Shown: positions 8,753 to 19,025, counted from the first letter of the stretch. The stretch is DNA of 64,000 nucleotides from Roseibium aestuarii (GCF_008477545.1 NZ_VORA01000001.1:124001-188000), one strand, 5' to 3'. A program made the numbers and translations. The notes: a model not told the origin generated them from the sequence alone.

Positions 8753-11167
8753 TCAGGCGCGCAGGGTGGCGCCGGTTGCCTTCTCCACCGCAGCGATCAC
8801 CTTCTTGGCAACCGCGTCGATTTCCTCGTCGGTGAAGGTCTTCTTCACCGGCTGCAGGGTCACGTCGATGGCCAGCGACTTGTGGCCTTCCGGCACGCCC
8901 TTGCCTTCGTAGATGTCGAAGAGGGTCACGTCGGTGATCAGCTGCTTCTCGGCGCCGCGGGCGGCCTTCAGCAGGGTCTCGGCACTCACATCCTTGGCGA
9001 CGACAAAGGCGAAGTCGCGGCGCACCGGCATCAGGTCGGACACGTTGAGCGCGCCCTTCGAGCGGCCACCCTTGCCCTTCGGCTCGGGCAGGGCGTCGAG
9101 GAAGATTTCGAAGCCGACGATCGGCCCGTCAATGTCCAGCTCGGCCAGGGTGCGCGGGTGGATCTCGCCGAACACGGCCAGCGTATTCTTCGGGCCGAGC
9201 CGCAGGGAGCCGGAGCGGCCCGGGTGGAAATACGACGGTGCCTCGGCAAAGACCTGGAGCTTGTCCACCGGCGCGCCGATGGCGGCCAGGGCAGCTGCGG
9301 CATCGGCCTTGGCGTCGAAGACGTCGACGGCAGCGGTGGCCGCAGACCAGTGACGGCCGCCGCCGGCGAGCTTGGCCGTGCCGCGGCGAACGCCGCTGGC
9401 GACCATCTTCTGGCCTTCCGGCGTATCGTTCTCGAAGATCTGGCCCACTTCGAACAGGGCCACGTCACCGTTGCCCCGGTCGGCGTTGCGCTGGGCGGCC
9501 ATCAGCAGCCCGGCAAGCAGGGTCGGGCGCATGTCCGACATGTCGGCGGAGATCGGGTTGGCGAGCTTCAGCTCGGGCACGCCGCCACCGAAATGCTGGG
9601 CCTGGGCTTCGGAGATGAAGGACCAGGTGATTGCTTCGTTCAGGCCGCGCGAGGCGAGGGCCCGGCGGGCGCGCGAACGGCGGATCTGGCCGGTGGTGAG
9701 CACCTTCTGGCCGACGCTGCCGGTGCGCGGCAGCGGCGTCGGGATCACCCGGTCCAGACCCAGGATGCGCACGACTTCCTCGACCAGGTCGGCCTTGCCG
9801 TGAATGTCCGGACGCCAGGACGGCGCGGCAACCTTCACCGTGTCGCCGGAGCCGGAGATCCAGAAGCCGAGGGACTTCAGGATCACGTTGATCTCGGCAA
9901 CGGAAACCTCGATGCCCGACAGGCGCTTCACTTCCCCATAGGGGAAGTCGATGGTCTTGGTGATTTCCGGCACTTCACCCGCCACCAGAACCTCGGAGGC
10001 CTCACCGCCGCACAGGTCGAGGACCAGGCGGGTTGCGGCTTCAAGACCCGGCAGCATGTAATCCGGGTCGACGCCGCGCTCGAAGCGGTAGCGCGCATCC
10101 GTGTTGATGCCGAGCTTGCGGCCCGTGGCGGCGATCATGTCCGGGTTCCACAGCGCGCTCTCGATGAGCACGTCGACGGTTTCTTCCGTCGAGCCGGAAT
10201 GCTCCCCGCCCATGATCCCGGCCAGGCTTTCCGGACCGTTGTTGTCGGCGATGACGAAGACGCTTTCGTCCAGGGTGTAGGTCTTGCCGTTCAGGCCTTC
10301 GAGGCTTTCGCCTGCGGCTGCGCGGCGGACCGTCAGGTTGCCGGCCACCTTGGCGGCGTCGAAGACGTGGAGCGGACGGCCCTGATCGAAGGTCAGGTAG
10401 TTGGTGATGTCCACCAGCGTGTTGATGGGCCGCAGGCCGATGGCCATCAGGCGGTCCTGCATCCACTTCGGCGACGGGCCGTTCTTCACGCCCTTGACGA
10501 GACGCAGGCCGAAGGCCGGGCAGAACTCGGTGCCGTCGTTGTCCAGCGTCACGGAAACCGGGCAGGGGAAGGCGCCCTTGATCTGCTCGCGGGAGCGTTC
10601 CTTCAGCTTGCCGAGGCCGGCAGCCGCCAGATCGCGGGCGATGCCATAGACGCCAGTGCAGTCCGGACGGTTCGGGGTCAGGCCGATCTCGATGACCGGA
10701 TCGTCGAGACCTGCGATCGTGGCGAAGGGAATGCCGACCGGCGTGTCTGCCGGCAGGTCGATGATGCCCTCATGGGCGTCGGACAGCTCCAGCTCGCGCT
10801 CGGAGCACATCATGCCGAAGCTTTCCACGTCGCGGATCTTGCCGACCGACAGGGTCACGTCGAGGCCTGGCACATAGTCGCCGGGCTTGCCCAGCACGCC
10901 GACCATGCCGGCGCGGGCGTTGGGGGCACCGCAGACCACCTGCAGCGGCTCGCCTTCGCCGGTGTCGACCTTCAGCACGCGCAGACGGTCCGCGTTGGGG
11001 TGCTGGGTGGCTTCCAGAACCTTCACGGTCTTGAACGGCTTCAGCGGGGCGGAGCGGTCGATGACCTCCTCCACCTCGAGGCCGATCATGGTCAGCTTCT
11101 CGACGATCTCGTCGAGGCTGGCATCCGTGTCCAAGTGGTCCTTCAACCAGGAGAGAGTGAATTTCAT
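8753..11167 (-). CDS. pheT: Phenylalanyl-tRNA synthetase beta subunit
   Basis: PheT pairs with PheS as an alpha2-beta2 enzyme that charges tRNA-Phe; the beta chain carries tRNA-binding and editing modules. The 804-residue protein begins [20 protein letters not shown] and is full length. Order of domains: an EMAP/OB-type tRNA-binding domain ([19 protein letters not shown] and [11 protein letters not shown], about residues 40-150), the B3/B4 editing core ([15 protein letters not shown]), B5 ([14 protein letters not shown]), a catalytic-like domain, and the C-terminal FDX-ACB domain ([17 protein letters not shown]). The open frame extends 53 codons upstream, but only the start at 11167 gives the family N-terminus. 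It follows pheS by 85 nt. Confidence 0.97.
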   Translation of the reverse strand: MKFTLSWLKDHLDTDASLDEIVEKLTMIGLEVEEVIDRSAPLKPFKTVKVLEATQHPNADRLRVLKVDTGEGEPLQVVCGAPNARAGMVGVLGKPGDYVPGLDVTLSVGKIRDVESFGMMCSERELELSDAHEGIIDLPADTPVGIPFATIAGLDDPVIEIGLTPNRPDCTGVYGIARDLAAAGLGKLKERSREQIKGAFPCPVSVTLDNDGTEFCPAFGLRLVKGVKNGPSPKWMQDRLMAIGLRPINTLVDITNYLTFDQGRPLHVFDAAKVAGNLTVRRAAAGESLEGLNGKTYTLDESVFVIADNNGPESLAGIMGGEHSGSTEETVDVLIESALWNPDMIAATGRKLGINTDARYRFERGVDPDYMLPGLEAATRLVLDLCGGEASEVLVAGEVPEITKTIDFPYGEVKRLSGIEVSVAEINVILKSLGFWISGSGDTVKVAAPSWRPDIHGKADLVEEVVRILGLDRVIPTPLPRTGSVGQKVLTTGQIRRSRARRALASRGLNEAITWSFISEAQAQHFGGGVPELKLANPISADMSDMRPTLLAGLLMAAQRNADRGNGDVALFEVGQIFENDTPEGQKMVASGVRRGTAKLAGGGRHWSAATAAVDVFDAKADAAAALAAIGAPVDKLQVFAEAPSYFHPGRSGSLRLGPKNTLAVFGEIHPRTLAELDIDGPIVGFEIFLDALPEPKGKGGRSKGALNVSDLMPVRRDFAFVVAKDVSAETLLKAARGAEKQLITDVTLFDIYEGKGVPEGHKSLAIDVTLQPVKKTFTDEEIDAVAKKVIAAVEKATGATLRA

Positions 11168-11252
11168 GAGCTTGCTCTTTATGTCTCGTGTGGCCTGACG
11201 GACCCGGGCTGCAAGGCAAAACGCCGCGCCCGGGCGGGCCGGATGGAACGGA

Positions 11253-12335
11253 TCAGGAGGACAGGCCGCCGGCGAGCGTCGGCAGGTCGAGTGGGCGGAA
11301 GCCGTAATGCTGGATCCAGCGCACATCCGCGTCGAAGAAGGCGCGCAGATCGGACATGCCGTATTTCAGCATGGCGATGCGGTCGATGCCCATGCCCCAG
11401 GCGAAGCCCTGATAGACGTCCGGATCGAGGCCGCAATTGCGGATCACGTTCGGATGCACCATGCCGCAGCCCAGGATCTCCAGCCAGTCGCTGCCTTCGC
11501 CGATCTTCAGCTCGGCGCCGGAGCGGTCGCACTGGACGTCCACTTCCATGGACGGCTCGGTGAAGGGGAAGAAGCTCGGACGGAAGCGCATCTTCACGTT
11601 CTCGACCTCGAAGAAGGCCTTGCAGAACTCTTCCAGCACCCACTTCAGGTGACCGAAATGCGCGCCCTTGTCGATGACAAGCCCTTCCACCTGATGGAAC
11701 ATCGGCGTGTGGGTCTGGTCGCTGTCGCAACGATAGGTCCGGCCGGGAATGATCACGCGGATCGGCGGTTCCTGATTGCGCATGGTGCGGATCTGCACCG
11801 GCGAGGTGTGGGTGCGCAGCAGCAGCCGTTCGCCGTCTCCCTTCGGGTTGAAGAAGAACGTGTCGTGCATCTCGCGCGCCGGATGGCCTTCGGGGAAGTT
11901 CAGCGCGGTGAAGTTCAGCTCGTCGGTCTCGATATCCGGGCCTTCGGCGACGGAGAAGCCCATGTCGGCGAAGATCGCGGTCAGCTCGTCGATGACCTGG
12001 GAGACCGGGTGAATGCGCCCGGTTTCCAGCGGCGAGGCGCGCAGCGGCAGGGTCACATCCACCGTTTCGCTGGCCAGACGCGCGTTCAGGGTGGCTTCCG
12101 CCAGCACGGCCTTGCGGGTGGCGATGGCGTCGGTGATCTTGGCCTTCAGGCCGTTCAGAGCCGGGCCCATCACCTGGCGCTCTTCCGGGCTCATCTTGCC
12201 CAGGGTCTTCATCAGTTCGGAAAGGCTGCCCTTCTTGCCGAGGGCGGCAACGCGCACCTCTTCAAGGGCGGCTTCGGTTGCGGCCGCCTCGATGGCTGCC
12301 AGCAGGTCGGTTTCCAGGGTCGTCAGGTCGGACAT
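11253..12335 (-). CDS. pheS: Phenylalanyl-tRNA synthetase alpha subunit
   Basis: This is the catalytic subunit of phenylalanyl-tRNA synthetase, 360 residues. An N-terminal coiled coil (residues 1-90, [32 protein letters not shown]) precedes the class II aminoacylation core. Core motifs include [10 protein letters not shown], the motif 2 region [22 protein letters not shown], and motif 3 near the C-terminus ([27 protein letters not shown]). The start at 12335 gives the usual N-terminus. The frame remains open for 49 codons upstream but without family similarity. No strong Shine-Dalgarno is visible; a stable hairpin lies 19-50 nt upstream of the start. It is cotranscribed with pheT. Confidence 0.97.
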   Translation of the reverse strand: MSDLTTLETDLLAAIEAAATEAALEEVRVAALGKKGSLSELMKTLGKMSPEERQVMGPALNGLKAKITDAIATRKAVLAEATLNARLASETVDVTLPLRASPLETGRIHPVSQVIDELTAIFADMGFSVAEGPDIETDELNFTALNFPEGHPAREMHDTFFFNPKGDGERLLLRTHTSPVQIRTMRNQEPPIRVIIPGRTYRCDSDQTHTPMFHQVEGLVIDKGAHFGHLKWVLEEFCKAFFEVENVKMRFRPSFFPFTEPSMEVDVQCDRSGAELKIGEGSDWLEILGCGMVHPNVIRNCGLDPDVYQGFAWGMGIDRIAMLKYGMSDLRAFFDADVRWIQHYGFRPLDLPTLAGGLSS

Positions 12336-12353
12336 GGTCGCTCGAGTGGTTCG

Positions 12354-12430
12354 GGCCGGAGGGTTGCTGTGGAGCAACCCCGGCCGCACGTCGGAATGAG
12401 GTGCGGGTCTTTTAGCGAAAAAAGCCCCGC
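12354..12430 (-). promoter_or_regulatory. Possible structured leader of pheST
   Basis: An 8-bp perfect stem, GGGTTGCT (12361-12368) with AGCAACCC (12373-12380) around GTGG, is extended by GGCCG/CGGCC (12354-12358, 12381-12385). Further upstream lies a weaker stem GGG-CTTTT / AAAAG-CCC near 12407-12426. Both would be in the untranslated leader of pheS. I see no Phe-codon-rich leader peptide followed by a terminator, so classical attenuation is not supported. The rest of 12336-12698, up to the end of the LysR gene, shows no gene. Confidence 0.35.
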
Positions 12431-12698
12431 GTTGCCACGATGGGCGCGAAATTTGGTCAGGAAAGATCGCAGGGCCGCGCATGCAGGCCGCAGATCAGGG
12501 AGAGGCCCGGAACAGGGCAGTGCGTCAGCGGCTAAATCGTCCGCAGGCAGGCCCCTGCCGGTCGAACAGGCGCAGGTGTCCTCCGCCCAGCAGCGCCACG
12601 CGGGGCGTCAGGGCAAGCGGGCCATCGGGGGCGCAAAGGGGGCTCGGGTCCGGTCTCATCGAGCGCGAGTTTAGTCAGGACGCGAACCGGCGCAACCG

Positions 12699-13598
12699 CT
12701 AATTTTCGGGCAGTTCCAGCGAGCGCGGCAGCTCCTGCTTGATCCACTCGCTGAAGGCCTTCACCGGGCCCTCATAGGGTTGGTGCGGCCCGCGCACCAG
12801 CCAGTAGGAAATGCCCGTCTCGATCATTTCCGGGAAGGGGCGCACCAGCTGGCCGCTTGCCAGCGCGTAATAGGCCAGCGTCTCCCAGGCCAGAAACACC
12901 CCCTGTCCGGCGACCGCGGCATCGAGGCACAGGGCGCCGTCCGAGAAGGTCGGGCCGTTGACCAGCGTCTGCCCGCTGCGCCCGGTCGCCGCCAGCCAGT
13001 CGTCCCAGGTGAACATCTGCCCCGGATCCAGGATCACCGGCAGGTCGAAGACATCCTCCGGACGGGAAAAGCTGGCGGCCAGCGCCGGGCTGCAGACGGG
13101 GAAGATCCGCTGTCCGAGCAGGCGCTCCGCCTTCAGGCCCGGATAGGGACCGCGCCCGACCCGGATGCACAGGTCCACGTCGGACAGCAGCGGATTGGTC
13201 AGGGCGACGGAGGCCTCGACGCGCACCCGGATGCCCGGATGGGCGCGGGCAAACTGCTTCAGATGCCAGACCAGCCACTTGCCGGCGAAGACCGGCGCGA
13301 CGGAGACGGTGAGCGCATCGGGCCGCCGCCGCTCGGTCATCTCGACCGCCGTCGACAGCGCGCTCATGCCCACGCTCAGCTGGGTGAGCACCGGCTGGGC
13401 GGAGGCGAGGGGATGCAGGCCGCGCGCGCGGCGTTCGAACAGCGGCTGTCCCAGCTGGGCTTCCACCTTCTGCACCTGCTGGCTGACCGCGCCAACCGTC
13501 ACGCCCATCTCTTCCGCGGCGGCCTTCAGCGAGCCCAGACGCCCGACGGCTTCCACGGCACGAAGCCCGGAGAGGTGAATGCGGTTGAGGTTCTTCAT
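12699..13598 (-). CDS. LysR-family transcriptional regulator, GcvA-like
   Basis: The 299-residue protein has an N-terminal winged helix-turn-helix (residues about 5-65: HLSGLRAVEAVGRLGSLKAAAEEMGVTVGAVSQQVQKVEAQLG, given here in outline) with PLFERRARGLHPL at the end of the wing. A type 2 periplasmic-binding-like effector domain follows, with the VDLCIRVGRGPYPGL signature of the GcvA subgroup. It binds DNA as an oligomer and responds to an unidentified small molecule. A small gene starts about 140 nt away on the opposite strand, the usual LysR/target arrangement, so that gene is the first candidate target. Confidence 0.9.
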   Translation of the reverse strand: MKNLNRIHLSGLRAVEAVGRLGSLKAAAEEMGVTVGAVSQQVQKVEAQLGQPLFERRARGLHPLASAQPVLTQLSVGMSALSTAVEMTERRRPDALTVSVAPVFAGKWLVWHLKQFARAHPGIRVRVEASVALTNPLLSDVDLCIRVGRGPYPGLKAERLLGQRIFPVCSPALAASFSRPEDVFDLPVILDPGQMFTWDDWLAATGRSGQTLVNGPTFSDGALCLDAAVAGQGVFLAWETLAYYALASGQLVRPFPEMIETGISYWLVRGPHQPYEGPVKAFSEWIKQELPRSLELPEN

Positions 13599-13740
13599 AT
13601 AGTTTTTCTAAATCGAATTGCAGAAGAAGTCGATTTTTATCGGCGGTCACCGGGCCTATATGTACAGCATAGCTGAATTCAGAAAAAGGAATTTGGCCAT
13701 GACGGTTTCAACCGCATCGAAGATAATAAGGAGAAAAATC

Positions 13741-13881
13741 ATGATGCTGATGACCATGTTCGCCCGCCGGCAGAACCCGCTGGCAGACCGTGCCTTTGCC
13801 CGACAGGAGCCGCTGGATCATCCGGCGATCCAGCGCATGAGCCCGCGCGAACTCGCGGACCTGCCGCCGACCCATCGCTGA
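13741..13881 (+). CDS. Very small protein, possibly a truncated DUF1127-like protein
   Basis: The 46-codon frame has an excellent ribosome site, AAGGAG 7 nt before the ATG at 13741. The product starts MMLMTMFARRQNPLAD and ends RMSPRELADLPPTHR. The RELADL element resembles the conserved C-terminal part of DUF1127 (YjiS-like) proteins, small arginine-rich proteins often found beside LysR genes in alphaproteobacteria. A second in-frame ATG at 13699 with AAGGA upstream would give 60 residues. The gene diverges from the LysR regulator. Function is unknown; it may be missed by gene finders because of its size. Confidence 0.6.
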   Translation: MMLMTMFARRQNPLADRAFARQEPLDHPAIQRMSPRELADLPPTHR

Positions 13882-13985
13882 GGCGATCGGGGGCAACCAC
13901 GACACCGAGGGATCAACGGCGCCAGGAGACCCTGAGCGCCGTTTTCTGTATCCGGATGCCGGTGGGGTGTCCCCCGGCCATGTGG

Positions 13986-14573
13986 TCAGCGGCTGAAGGT
14001 GATCGTCCGGCTTCCCTTGCCCTGCGCCCCATCGGCCGCGAGCTCCATGGTGGTGATGCCGTAGAGATGGTTTTCGTCCGCCGCCAGCAGATAGAGATGG
14101 AAGGTCATGAGACCGCCCTCCTGCTGCATCTGGCCGCTGGTGTGCAGCAGCGGCAGCGACGCTGGGTCACATCCGGGTCCGTTCGGGGCGAGGCTTGCGG
14201 CAAGCTCGGCGCTTTCCAGGGTAAGACCTGTCGGGCCTGCGAGATCGGCCGGAGCCGCTGCCATGGCCTCGATCATGTAGCTGCCCTGAAGCCCGGCCGA
14301 GGACAGGATCAGTGTGCCGTCGCCTGCCCCCGTTAGCGACGAGGTCTCCGGCGGCGCGGGTGGCAGGGGCATGCGCATGCCCATCATGGAGAGTTCGCCG
14401 GCGCCATTGACCGTGGTCCAGGTGCCGGTGAGGGCGGTCGCCAGCGCGCCCATGTCCGTGCCGCGCGCGCCGCAATAGGAGCCGGCCTGTGCGCTGCCCG
14501 TGGCGGCCATGAGGCCGGCGAGCGCCATGCCGCCGAAGAGGCAGGCGGATATGCGTTTCATCTGCAATGTCAT
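13986..14573 (-). CDS. Exported hypothetical protein
   Basis: This 195-residue protein has a signal peptide (MTLQMKRISACLFGGMALAGLMAATGSAQA, cleavage expected after AQA near residue 30). The mature part contains SYCGARGTDMGALATALTGTW, a Pro-rich patch (MPLPPAPPETSS) and a beta-rich C-terminus (LMTFHLYLLAADENHLYGITTMEL). Two Cys, in SYCGA and GPGCDPA, could form a disulfide. GGGAGA lies 8-9 nt before the start at 14573; an in-frame ATG at 14561 is an alternative. I do not recognise a family. The neighbours, phnA and a LysR system, give no functional clue. Confidence 0.75.
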   Translation of the reverse strand: MTLQMKRISACLFGGMALAGLMAATGSAQAGSYCGARGTDMGALATALTGTWTTVNGAGELSMMGMRMPLPPAPPETSSLTGAGDGTLILSSAGLQGSYMIEAMAAAPADLAGPTGLTLESAELAASLAPNGPGCDPASLPLLHTSGQMQQEGGLMTFHLYLLAADENHLYGITTMELAADGAQGKGSRTITFSR

Positions 14574-14664
14574 TCTGGAAATCTCCCGAAGCAATGGCGG
14601 GAGATTATCAGAGATTTGCGCGCACAGCGTGCTGCAGATCACACCCTGCGCGGCTGCGTCCGGG

Positions 14665-15240
14665 TCAGGCCTTCTTGACGAACTCGGTCAGGATGACGAT
14701 GCGCTGATCATTCACCCGGCCTTCGATCTGGCCGGCATTGTCCGGCACCAGGCCGATGTTGCGAACGGCCGTGCCGCGCTTTGCAGTGAAGTTGGCGCCC
14801 TTGACCTTCAGGTCCTTGATCAGCGTCACCGTGTCACCGGCGGCCAGCACCGCGCCGAACGTGTCCTTGTGCACGATCTCCCCATCGGCGCCGGATGCGG
14901 CCTGCCCGGCCTGCGCCCAGGCCAGGGTGTCCTCGTCCAGATAGATCATGTCAAGCAGATCGCGCGCCCAGGCTTCATCCGAGAGACGGTTCAGCAGACG
15001 CCAGGCGGCAACTTGCACGGCGGGCACCTGGCTCCAGGCGCTCTCGTTGAGGCAGCGCAGATGGTTGGCGTCCAGCTCGGTACCCTCGATCTGCTCCCGG
15101 CAGGCCTCGCAGGCGAGGATCGTCTCGTCCACGGTCTCGCCGTCCTTCGGGGCAACAGCCAGCGCTTCCAGGGTCGTCTGGGCGCCGCAGAGTTCGCAGA
15201 CGCCGTTGGCGCGGGCGTGAAGGTCTGTTTCAAGGCTCAT
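14665..15240 (-). CDS. phnA: PhnA/YjdM-type zinc-ribbon protein
   Basis: The 191-residue protein has an N-terminal zinc ribbon (CELCGA near residue 15 and CEACRE near residue 43) and a C-terminal PhnA domain (DGEIVHKDTFGAVLAAGDTV, TLIKDLKVKGANFTAKRGT, NIGLVPDNAGQIEGRV). Despite the name, this family is not the phosphonoacetate hydrolase and its biochemical role is not settled; calling it alkylphosphonate-related is only by nomenclature. There are no phosphonate genes nearby. AAGGAG precedes the start by 6 nt. Confidence 0.9.
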   Translation of the reverse strand: MSLETDLHARANGVCELCGAQTTLEALAVAPKDGETVDETILACEACREQIEGTELDANHLRCLNESAWSQVPAVQVAAWRLLNRLSDEAWARDLLDMIYLDEDTLAWAQAGQAASGADGEIVHKDTFGAVLAAGDTVTLIKDLKVKGANFTAKRGTAVRNIGLVPDNAGQIEGRVNDQRIVILTEFVKKA

Positions 15241-15284
15241 GGAGGGCTCCTTGCGGTGAGCTCAGGGCCGTCGGAATGCCCTGC

Positions 15285-15331
15285 AACGGAAAAGAAGAGC
15301 CCCGGCGCCTGATGTCTCGGGCCCGGGGCTC
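15285..15331 (-). terminator. Terminator of lepA
   Basis: GAGCCCCGG (15297-15305) pairs with CCGGGGCTC (15323-15331). Read on the minus strand the hairpin is followed by TTCTTTTCCGTT. It lies about 25 nt after the lepA stop and just upstream of phnA. Confidence 0.8.
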
Positions 15332-15356
15332 CATGATGGAATTGGAAGAGGGACGA

Positions 15357-17162
15357 TCAATCGTCCATCTTGAGGGCCTGGATGAAGGCTTCCTGCGGAA
15401 TCTCCACCTTGCCGAACTGGCGCATCTTCTTCTTGCCCGCCTTCTGCTTTTCCAGAAGCTTGCGCTTTCGGGTGGCGTCGCCGCCATAGCACTTGGCGGT
15501 CACGTCCTTGCGCAGGGCCGAAAGCGTCTCGCGGGCAATCACCCGGGCGCCGATGGCGGCCTGGATCGGGATCTTGAACATGTGCCGCGGGATCAGCTCC
15601 TTCAGCTTCTCGCACATGGCGCGGCCGCGCTTTTCGGCCTGGCTGCGGTGCACGAGAACGGAGAGCGCATCCACCGGCTCGTCATTGACGAGGATCGACA
15701 TCTTCACCAGGTCGCCGGCACGATAGTCGGAGATGGTGTAGTCGAAGGAGGCGTAGCCCTTGGAGATGGACTTCAGCCGGTCGTAGAAGTCGAAGACCAC
15801 TTCGTTCAGCGGCAGGTCATAGGCGACCATGGCACGCGAACCGACATAGGACAGGTCCACCTGCATGCCGCGCCGGTCCTGGCACAGCTTGAGGATGCCG
15901 CCCAGATACTCGTCCGGCGTCATGATGTTGGCGCGGATCCACGGCTCGCGGATCTCGTCGATCTTCACCACGTCCGGCATGTCGGCCGGGTTGTGCAGCT
16001 CAACGTCCGACCCGTCGGTCAGGGTCATCTGATAGACCACCGACGGCGCGGTCGCGATCAGGTCGAGGTCGAACTCGCGGGACAGGCGCTCCTGGATGAT
16101 TTCCAGATGTAGCAGGCCAAGGAAGCCGCAACGGAAGCCGAAGCCCAGCGCCGCAGAGGTTTCCATCTCGTAGGAGAAGCTGGCGTCGTTGAGGCGCAGC
16201 TTGCCCATGGCGGCACGCAGGTCCTCGAAGTCGTTCGCATCCACGGGGAAGAGACCGCAGAACACCACCGGCTGGGCCGGCTTGAAGCCCGGAAGAGCTT
16301 CGGCACAGGGCTTCTTCTCCAGAGTGATGGTGTCGCCGACGCGGGTATCGGCCACTTCCTTGATCGAGCCGGTGATCACGCCGATTTCGCCGGCATGCAG
16401 CTCGTCCACCTGCAGGAACTTCGGCGTCATCACGCCGACCCGGTCCACGTCATAGACGGCGCCGGTGCCCATCATCTTGATCTTCTGGCCACGCTTCAGC
16501 GAGCCGTTGATGATGCGCACGAGAACCATGACGCCGAGATAGGTGTCATACCAGCTATCGACCAGCATGGCCTTCAGCGTGTCGTCCGGGTCGCCCTTCG
16601 GCGCGGGCAGCTGCTTGACGATGGCTTCCAGAACCGTGTCGACGCCCATGCCGGTCTTGGCCGAGATCATGCAGGCTTCGGACGTGTCGATGCCGATCAC
16701 ATCCTCGATCTGCTCCTTGATCCGGTCGGGCTCGGCCGCCGGCAGGTCGATCTTGTTCAGGACCGTGACGATCTCGTGGTTGTTGTCGATGGCCTGATAG
16801 ACGTTGGCCAGCGTCTGCGCTTCCACACCCTGCGAGGCATCGACCACCAGCAGCGAGCCTTCACAGGCCGCCAGCGAGCGGGACACCTCGTAGGCAAAGT
16901 CCACGTGACCCGGAGTGTCGATCAGGTTCAGGATGTACTGCTGGCCATCCTGGGCATTGTAGATCAGGCGCACGGTCTGGGCCTTGATCGTGATGCCGCG
17001 CTCGCGCTCGATGTCCATCGAGTCGAGAACCTGTTCGGTCATCTCGCGGTCGGTCAGCGTGCCCGTCATCTGGATCAGCCGGTCGGCAAGGGTCGACTTG
17101 CCGTGGTCGATGTGGGCCACGATGGAGAAGTTGCGGATGTTGGAAAGCGTCTTCGTTGTCAT
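15357..17162 (-). CDS. lepA: Elongation factor 4 (LepA), ribosome-associated GTPase
   Basis: LepA is a translational GTPase resembling EF-G that acts on stalled or assembling ribosomes. The 601-residue length is normal. Nucleotide-binding motifs are AHIDHGKST (residues 16-24), [13 protein letters not shown] and [11 protein letters not shown]. Downstream are the EF-G-like domains with [17 protein letters not shown] and the LepA-specific C-terminus ([26 protein letters not shown] outlined; lysine-rich, RNA-binding). It is a single-gene unit with its own terminator and a 253-nt gap upstream, shared with the divergent acetyltransferase gene, that should hold both promoters. Confidence 0.98.
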   Translation of the reverse strand: MTTKTLSNIRNFSIVAHIDHGKSTLADRLIQMTGTLTDREMTEQVLDSMDIERERGITIKAQTVRLIYNAQDGQQYILNLIDTPGHVDFAYEVSRSLAACEGSLLVVDASQGVEAQTLANVYQAIDNNHEIVTVLNKIDLPAAEPDRIKEQIEDVIGIDTSEACMISAKTGMGVDTVLEAIVKQLPAPKGDPDDTLKAMLVDSWYDTYLGVMVLVRIINGSLKRGQKIKMMGTGAVYDVDRVGVMTPKFLQVDELHAGEIGVITGSIKEVADTRVGDTITLEKKPCAEALPGFKPAQPVVFCGLFPVDANDFEDLRAAMGKLRLNDASFSYEMETSAALGFGFRCGFLGLLHLEIIQERLSREFDLDLIATAPSVVYQMTLTDGSDVELHNPADMPDVVKIDEIREPWIRANIMTPDEYLGGILKLCQDRRGMQVDLSYVGSRAMVAYDLPLNEVVFDFYDRLKSISKGYASFDYTISDYRAGDLVKMSILVNDEPVDALSVLVHRSQAEKRGRAMCEKLKELIPRHMFKIPIQAAIGARVIARETLSALRKDVTAKCYGGDATRKRKLLEKQKAGKKKMRQFGKVEIPQEAFIQALKMDD

Positions 17163-17415
17163 GGCGCTCGTTTATCATCGGCACGGCATTTCGAAAAGAG
17201 GCTTGAAGCGAGAAAACCGGCGGAATCCGAAGGCTGTTCTGCCTGATCTGTGCGCAGCTCCTGCCCCATCCGGCAGCCTGCCTCCTGCGGCCCTTGCATG
17301 CACGCGGCGCGCTCTCTTTCCTCACGCGCCGGAGACTTCCATTCTTTGGGCAGGCACAGCGTCAGGATGTCGGCTAAGAACCTCGTCGAAGTGCCTTTCG
17401 ACAACGAGACCAGCC

Positions 17416-17934
17416 ATGCATCTGCGCCCCGCCGAGGACCGCGACCTTCCCGCGCTTTTGTCCATCCACAATCACGCCGTCCGCGAATTGACGGCGGCCT
17501 GGACCACTATCGAGGATACGCTGGACGATCGCCGTCTCTGGCTCGAGGGGCGACGTGCCGACGGACTGCCGGTGCTGGTCGCCGTGGACGAAGCGGATCA
17601 GGTGCTGGGATACGGCACCTACGGCGCCTTCCGGGCGCGGCCGGGATATCGCCTGACCGCCGAGCATTCTGTCTATGTCGCAACACAGGCTCAGGGGCGC
17701 GGCATCGGCAAGACCCTGATGCTCGCACTGATCGACCGGGCGCGGGCGGAGGGCTATCACGTCCTCGTCGGCGCGGTGGACAGCTCCAACGAGGCCTCCC
17801 TCGCGCTTCACGCCAGCCTCGGTTTCGATGTCTCCTGCCGCCTGCCGCAGGTCGGGCACAAGTTTGGCCGCTGGCTGGATCTGGTGCTGGCGTCCCTCGT
17901 CCTGGATGATCGGGAAGTGCCGCCCGCGGCCTGA
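17416..17934 (+). CDS. GNAT-family N-acetyltransferase, phosphinothricin acetyltransferase-like
   Basis: The 172-residue protein starts MHLRPAEDRDLPALLSIHNH and has the PAT-type layout: TAAWTTIEDTLDDR (substrate side), YGTYGAFRARPGYRLTAEHSVYV, the acetyl-CoA pyrophosphate loop QAQGRGIGKTL (about residues 95-105), and NEASLALHASLGFDVSCRLPQVGHKFGRWLD (outlined). Enzymes of this group acetylate phosphinothricin, methionine sulfone/sulfoximine or related amines; the true substrate cannot be told from sequence. The start at 17416 was chosen because residues before it do not fit the family. It converges with mepA. Confidence 0.88.
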   Translation: MHLRPAEDRDLPALLSIHNHAVRELTAAWTTIEDTLDDRRLWLEGRRADGLPVLVAVDEADQVLGYGTYGAFRARPGYRLTAEHSVYVATQAQGRGIGKTLMLALIDRARAEGYHVLVGAVDSSNEASLALHASLGFDVSCRLPQVGHKFGRWLDLVLASLVLDDREVPPAA

Positions 17935-17953
17935 GGGAGGAGGCTGCGTCCGG

Positions 17954-19021
17954 TCACTCGGCCTTCAGAACGGCCTGACAGGCATCGGGCAGGGCCGCCA
18001 GCGCCATCGGTTTCTTCTTCACGACCTTGGGCGTCTCGCCCGGTTTGGGTGGTTTGGGCACCCAGGGCTCGTCGGAAAGCCAGTAGGCAAGCTCCTTGCC
18101 GCATCCGTCATCGGGCGCGGGTGGGGCCTGGTTCTCGCATCCTGCGCTGCCTGCCGGGCACGAGAGCCGCACATGGAAGTGATAGTGGTGGCCCCACCAG
18201 GGACGCACCGTGCGCAGCCAGGTCCGGTCGCCGGTCTCGAAATCGCAGAGCGCCTTCTTGATCGCCGGACTGACGAAGATGCGGGCGACGCGCTTGTCCT
18301 GGGCGGCCCGGCGGATCAGCCGCGCATGAATATCGGTGAAGACCGCCGGATCTACGGAGCGATCTGCGCCCTTCACATCCATCGGCCCCTTCAGCATGGA
18401 GACGGCGGACACATTCTCCCGCTCCTCCCGGCTCATCTCGTGGTCGGGCATGGGCTTCAGCCAGATATCCGCGTCGAGCCCGATCTGATGGCTGGCATGG
18501 CCGGAGGTCATGGGGCCTCCGCGCGGTTGCGCCATGTCGCCCACAAGCAGCCCGGGCCAGCCGAGCCCCGGCGCGTCCTTCGCAAGATCTTCCAGATACT
18601 CGACGAGGGTGGGATGACCCCAGTTGCGGTTGCGCGACAGGCGCATCACCTGCCAGCCCTTGCCGTTGATCGGCAGGGCGACCCCGCCTGCAAGACAGCC
18701 CTTGGCATAGGAGCCGATGGAGCGGCTGGCGAGGGAGGCAGGCGCTGCCACAGCCCCGAAATAATCCCGAGCGGGGGCCTGCGGATCCAGACTTCCGGCT
18801 ATCGGGCTGACCGGACGCGCCGCCGTGTCGGAAACGGCCTTCGCCGTGACACCGGGCTTGTGCGGGGGCAGGGGCGCCGGGTCGGGGGCTGCGGCGAGAG
18901 CCGGGCCAGAGAGCACAGAACCCGTCAGCACAGGGCCCGCCAGCACAGCACCCGCCAGCATCCAGGCGATCAGGCGGAGGGCGGTTGCGGCAGGTCGGGC
19001 CTTGTCGGTCGTTTGGGTCAT
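17954..19021 (-). CDS. mepA: Penicillin-insensitive murein DD-endopeptidase
   Basis: MepA is a periplasmic LAS-type zinc metallopeptidase that cuts D-Ala-meso-DAP cross-links in peptidoglycan. The 355-residue protein has a signal segment (RLIAWMLAGAVLAGPVL) followed by an unusual short near-repeat (LAGPVLTGSVLSGPALA). Zinc ligands are visible in GHASHQIGLDADIWL (His and Asp) and HYHFHVRLSCP (His). Six or more cysteines in the C-terminal half fit the family's disulfides. It starts 4 nt after the stop of the patatin gene, so the two form a coupled pair. The C-terminal tail is Pro/Lys-rich (KPPKPGETPKVVKKKP). Confidence 0.94.
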   Translation of the reverse strand: MTQTTDKARPAATALRLIAWMLAGAVLAGPVLTGSVLSGPALAAAPDPAPLPPHKPGVTAKAVSDTAARPVSPIAGSLDPQAPARDYFGAVAAPASLASRSIGSYAKGCLAGGVALPINGKGWQVMRLSRNRNWGHPTLVEYLEDLAKDAPGLGWPGLLVGDMAQPRGGPMTSGHASHQIGLDADIWLKPMPDHEMSREERENVSAVSMLKGPMDVKGADRSVDPAVFTDIHARLIRRAAQDKRVARIFVSPAIKKALCDFETGDRTWLRTVRPWWGHHYHFHVRLSCPAGSAGCENQAPPAPDDGCGKELAYWLSDEPWVPKPPKPGETPKVVKKKPMALAALPDACQAVLKAE

Positions 19022-19025
19022 GTGC

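Noticed and set aside
8594-11563. 989-codon plus-strand frame opposite pheT
   Set aside because: Antisense of pheT with typical GC-rich shadow composition; pheT itself is unmistakable.
12336-12482. Phe-leader peptide for pheST attenuation
   Set aside because: The upstream open frame runs into pheS without a stop and has only scattered Phe codons; no terminator/antiterminator pair with a T tail is visible.
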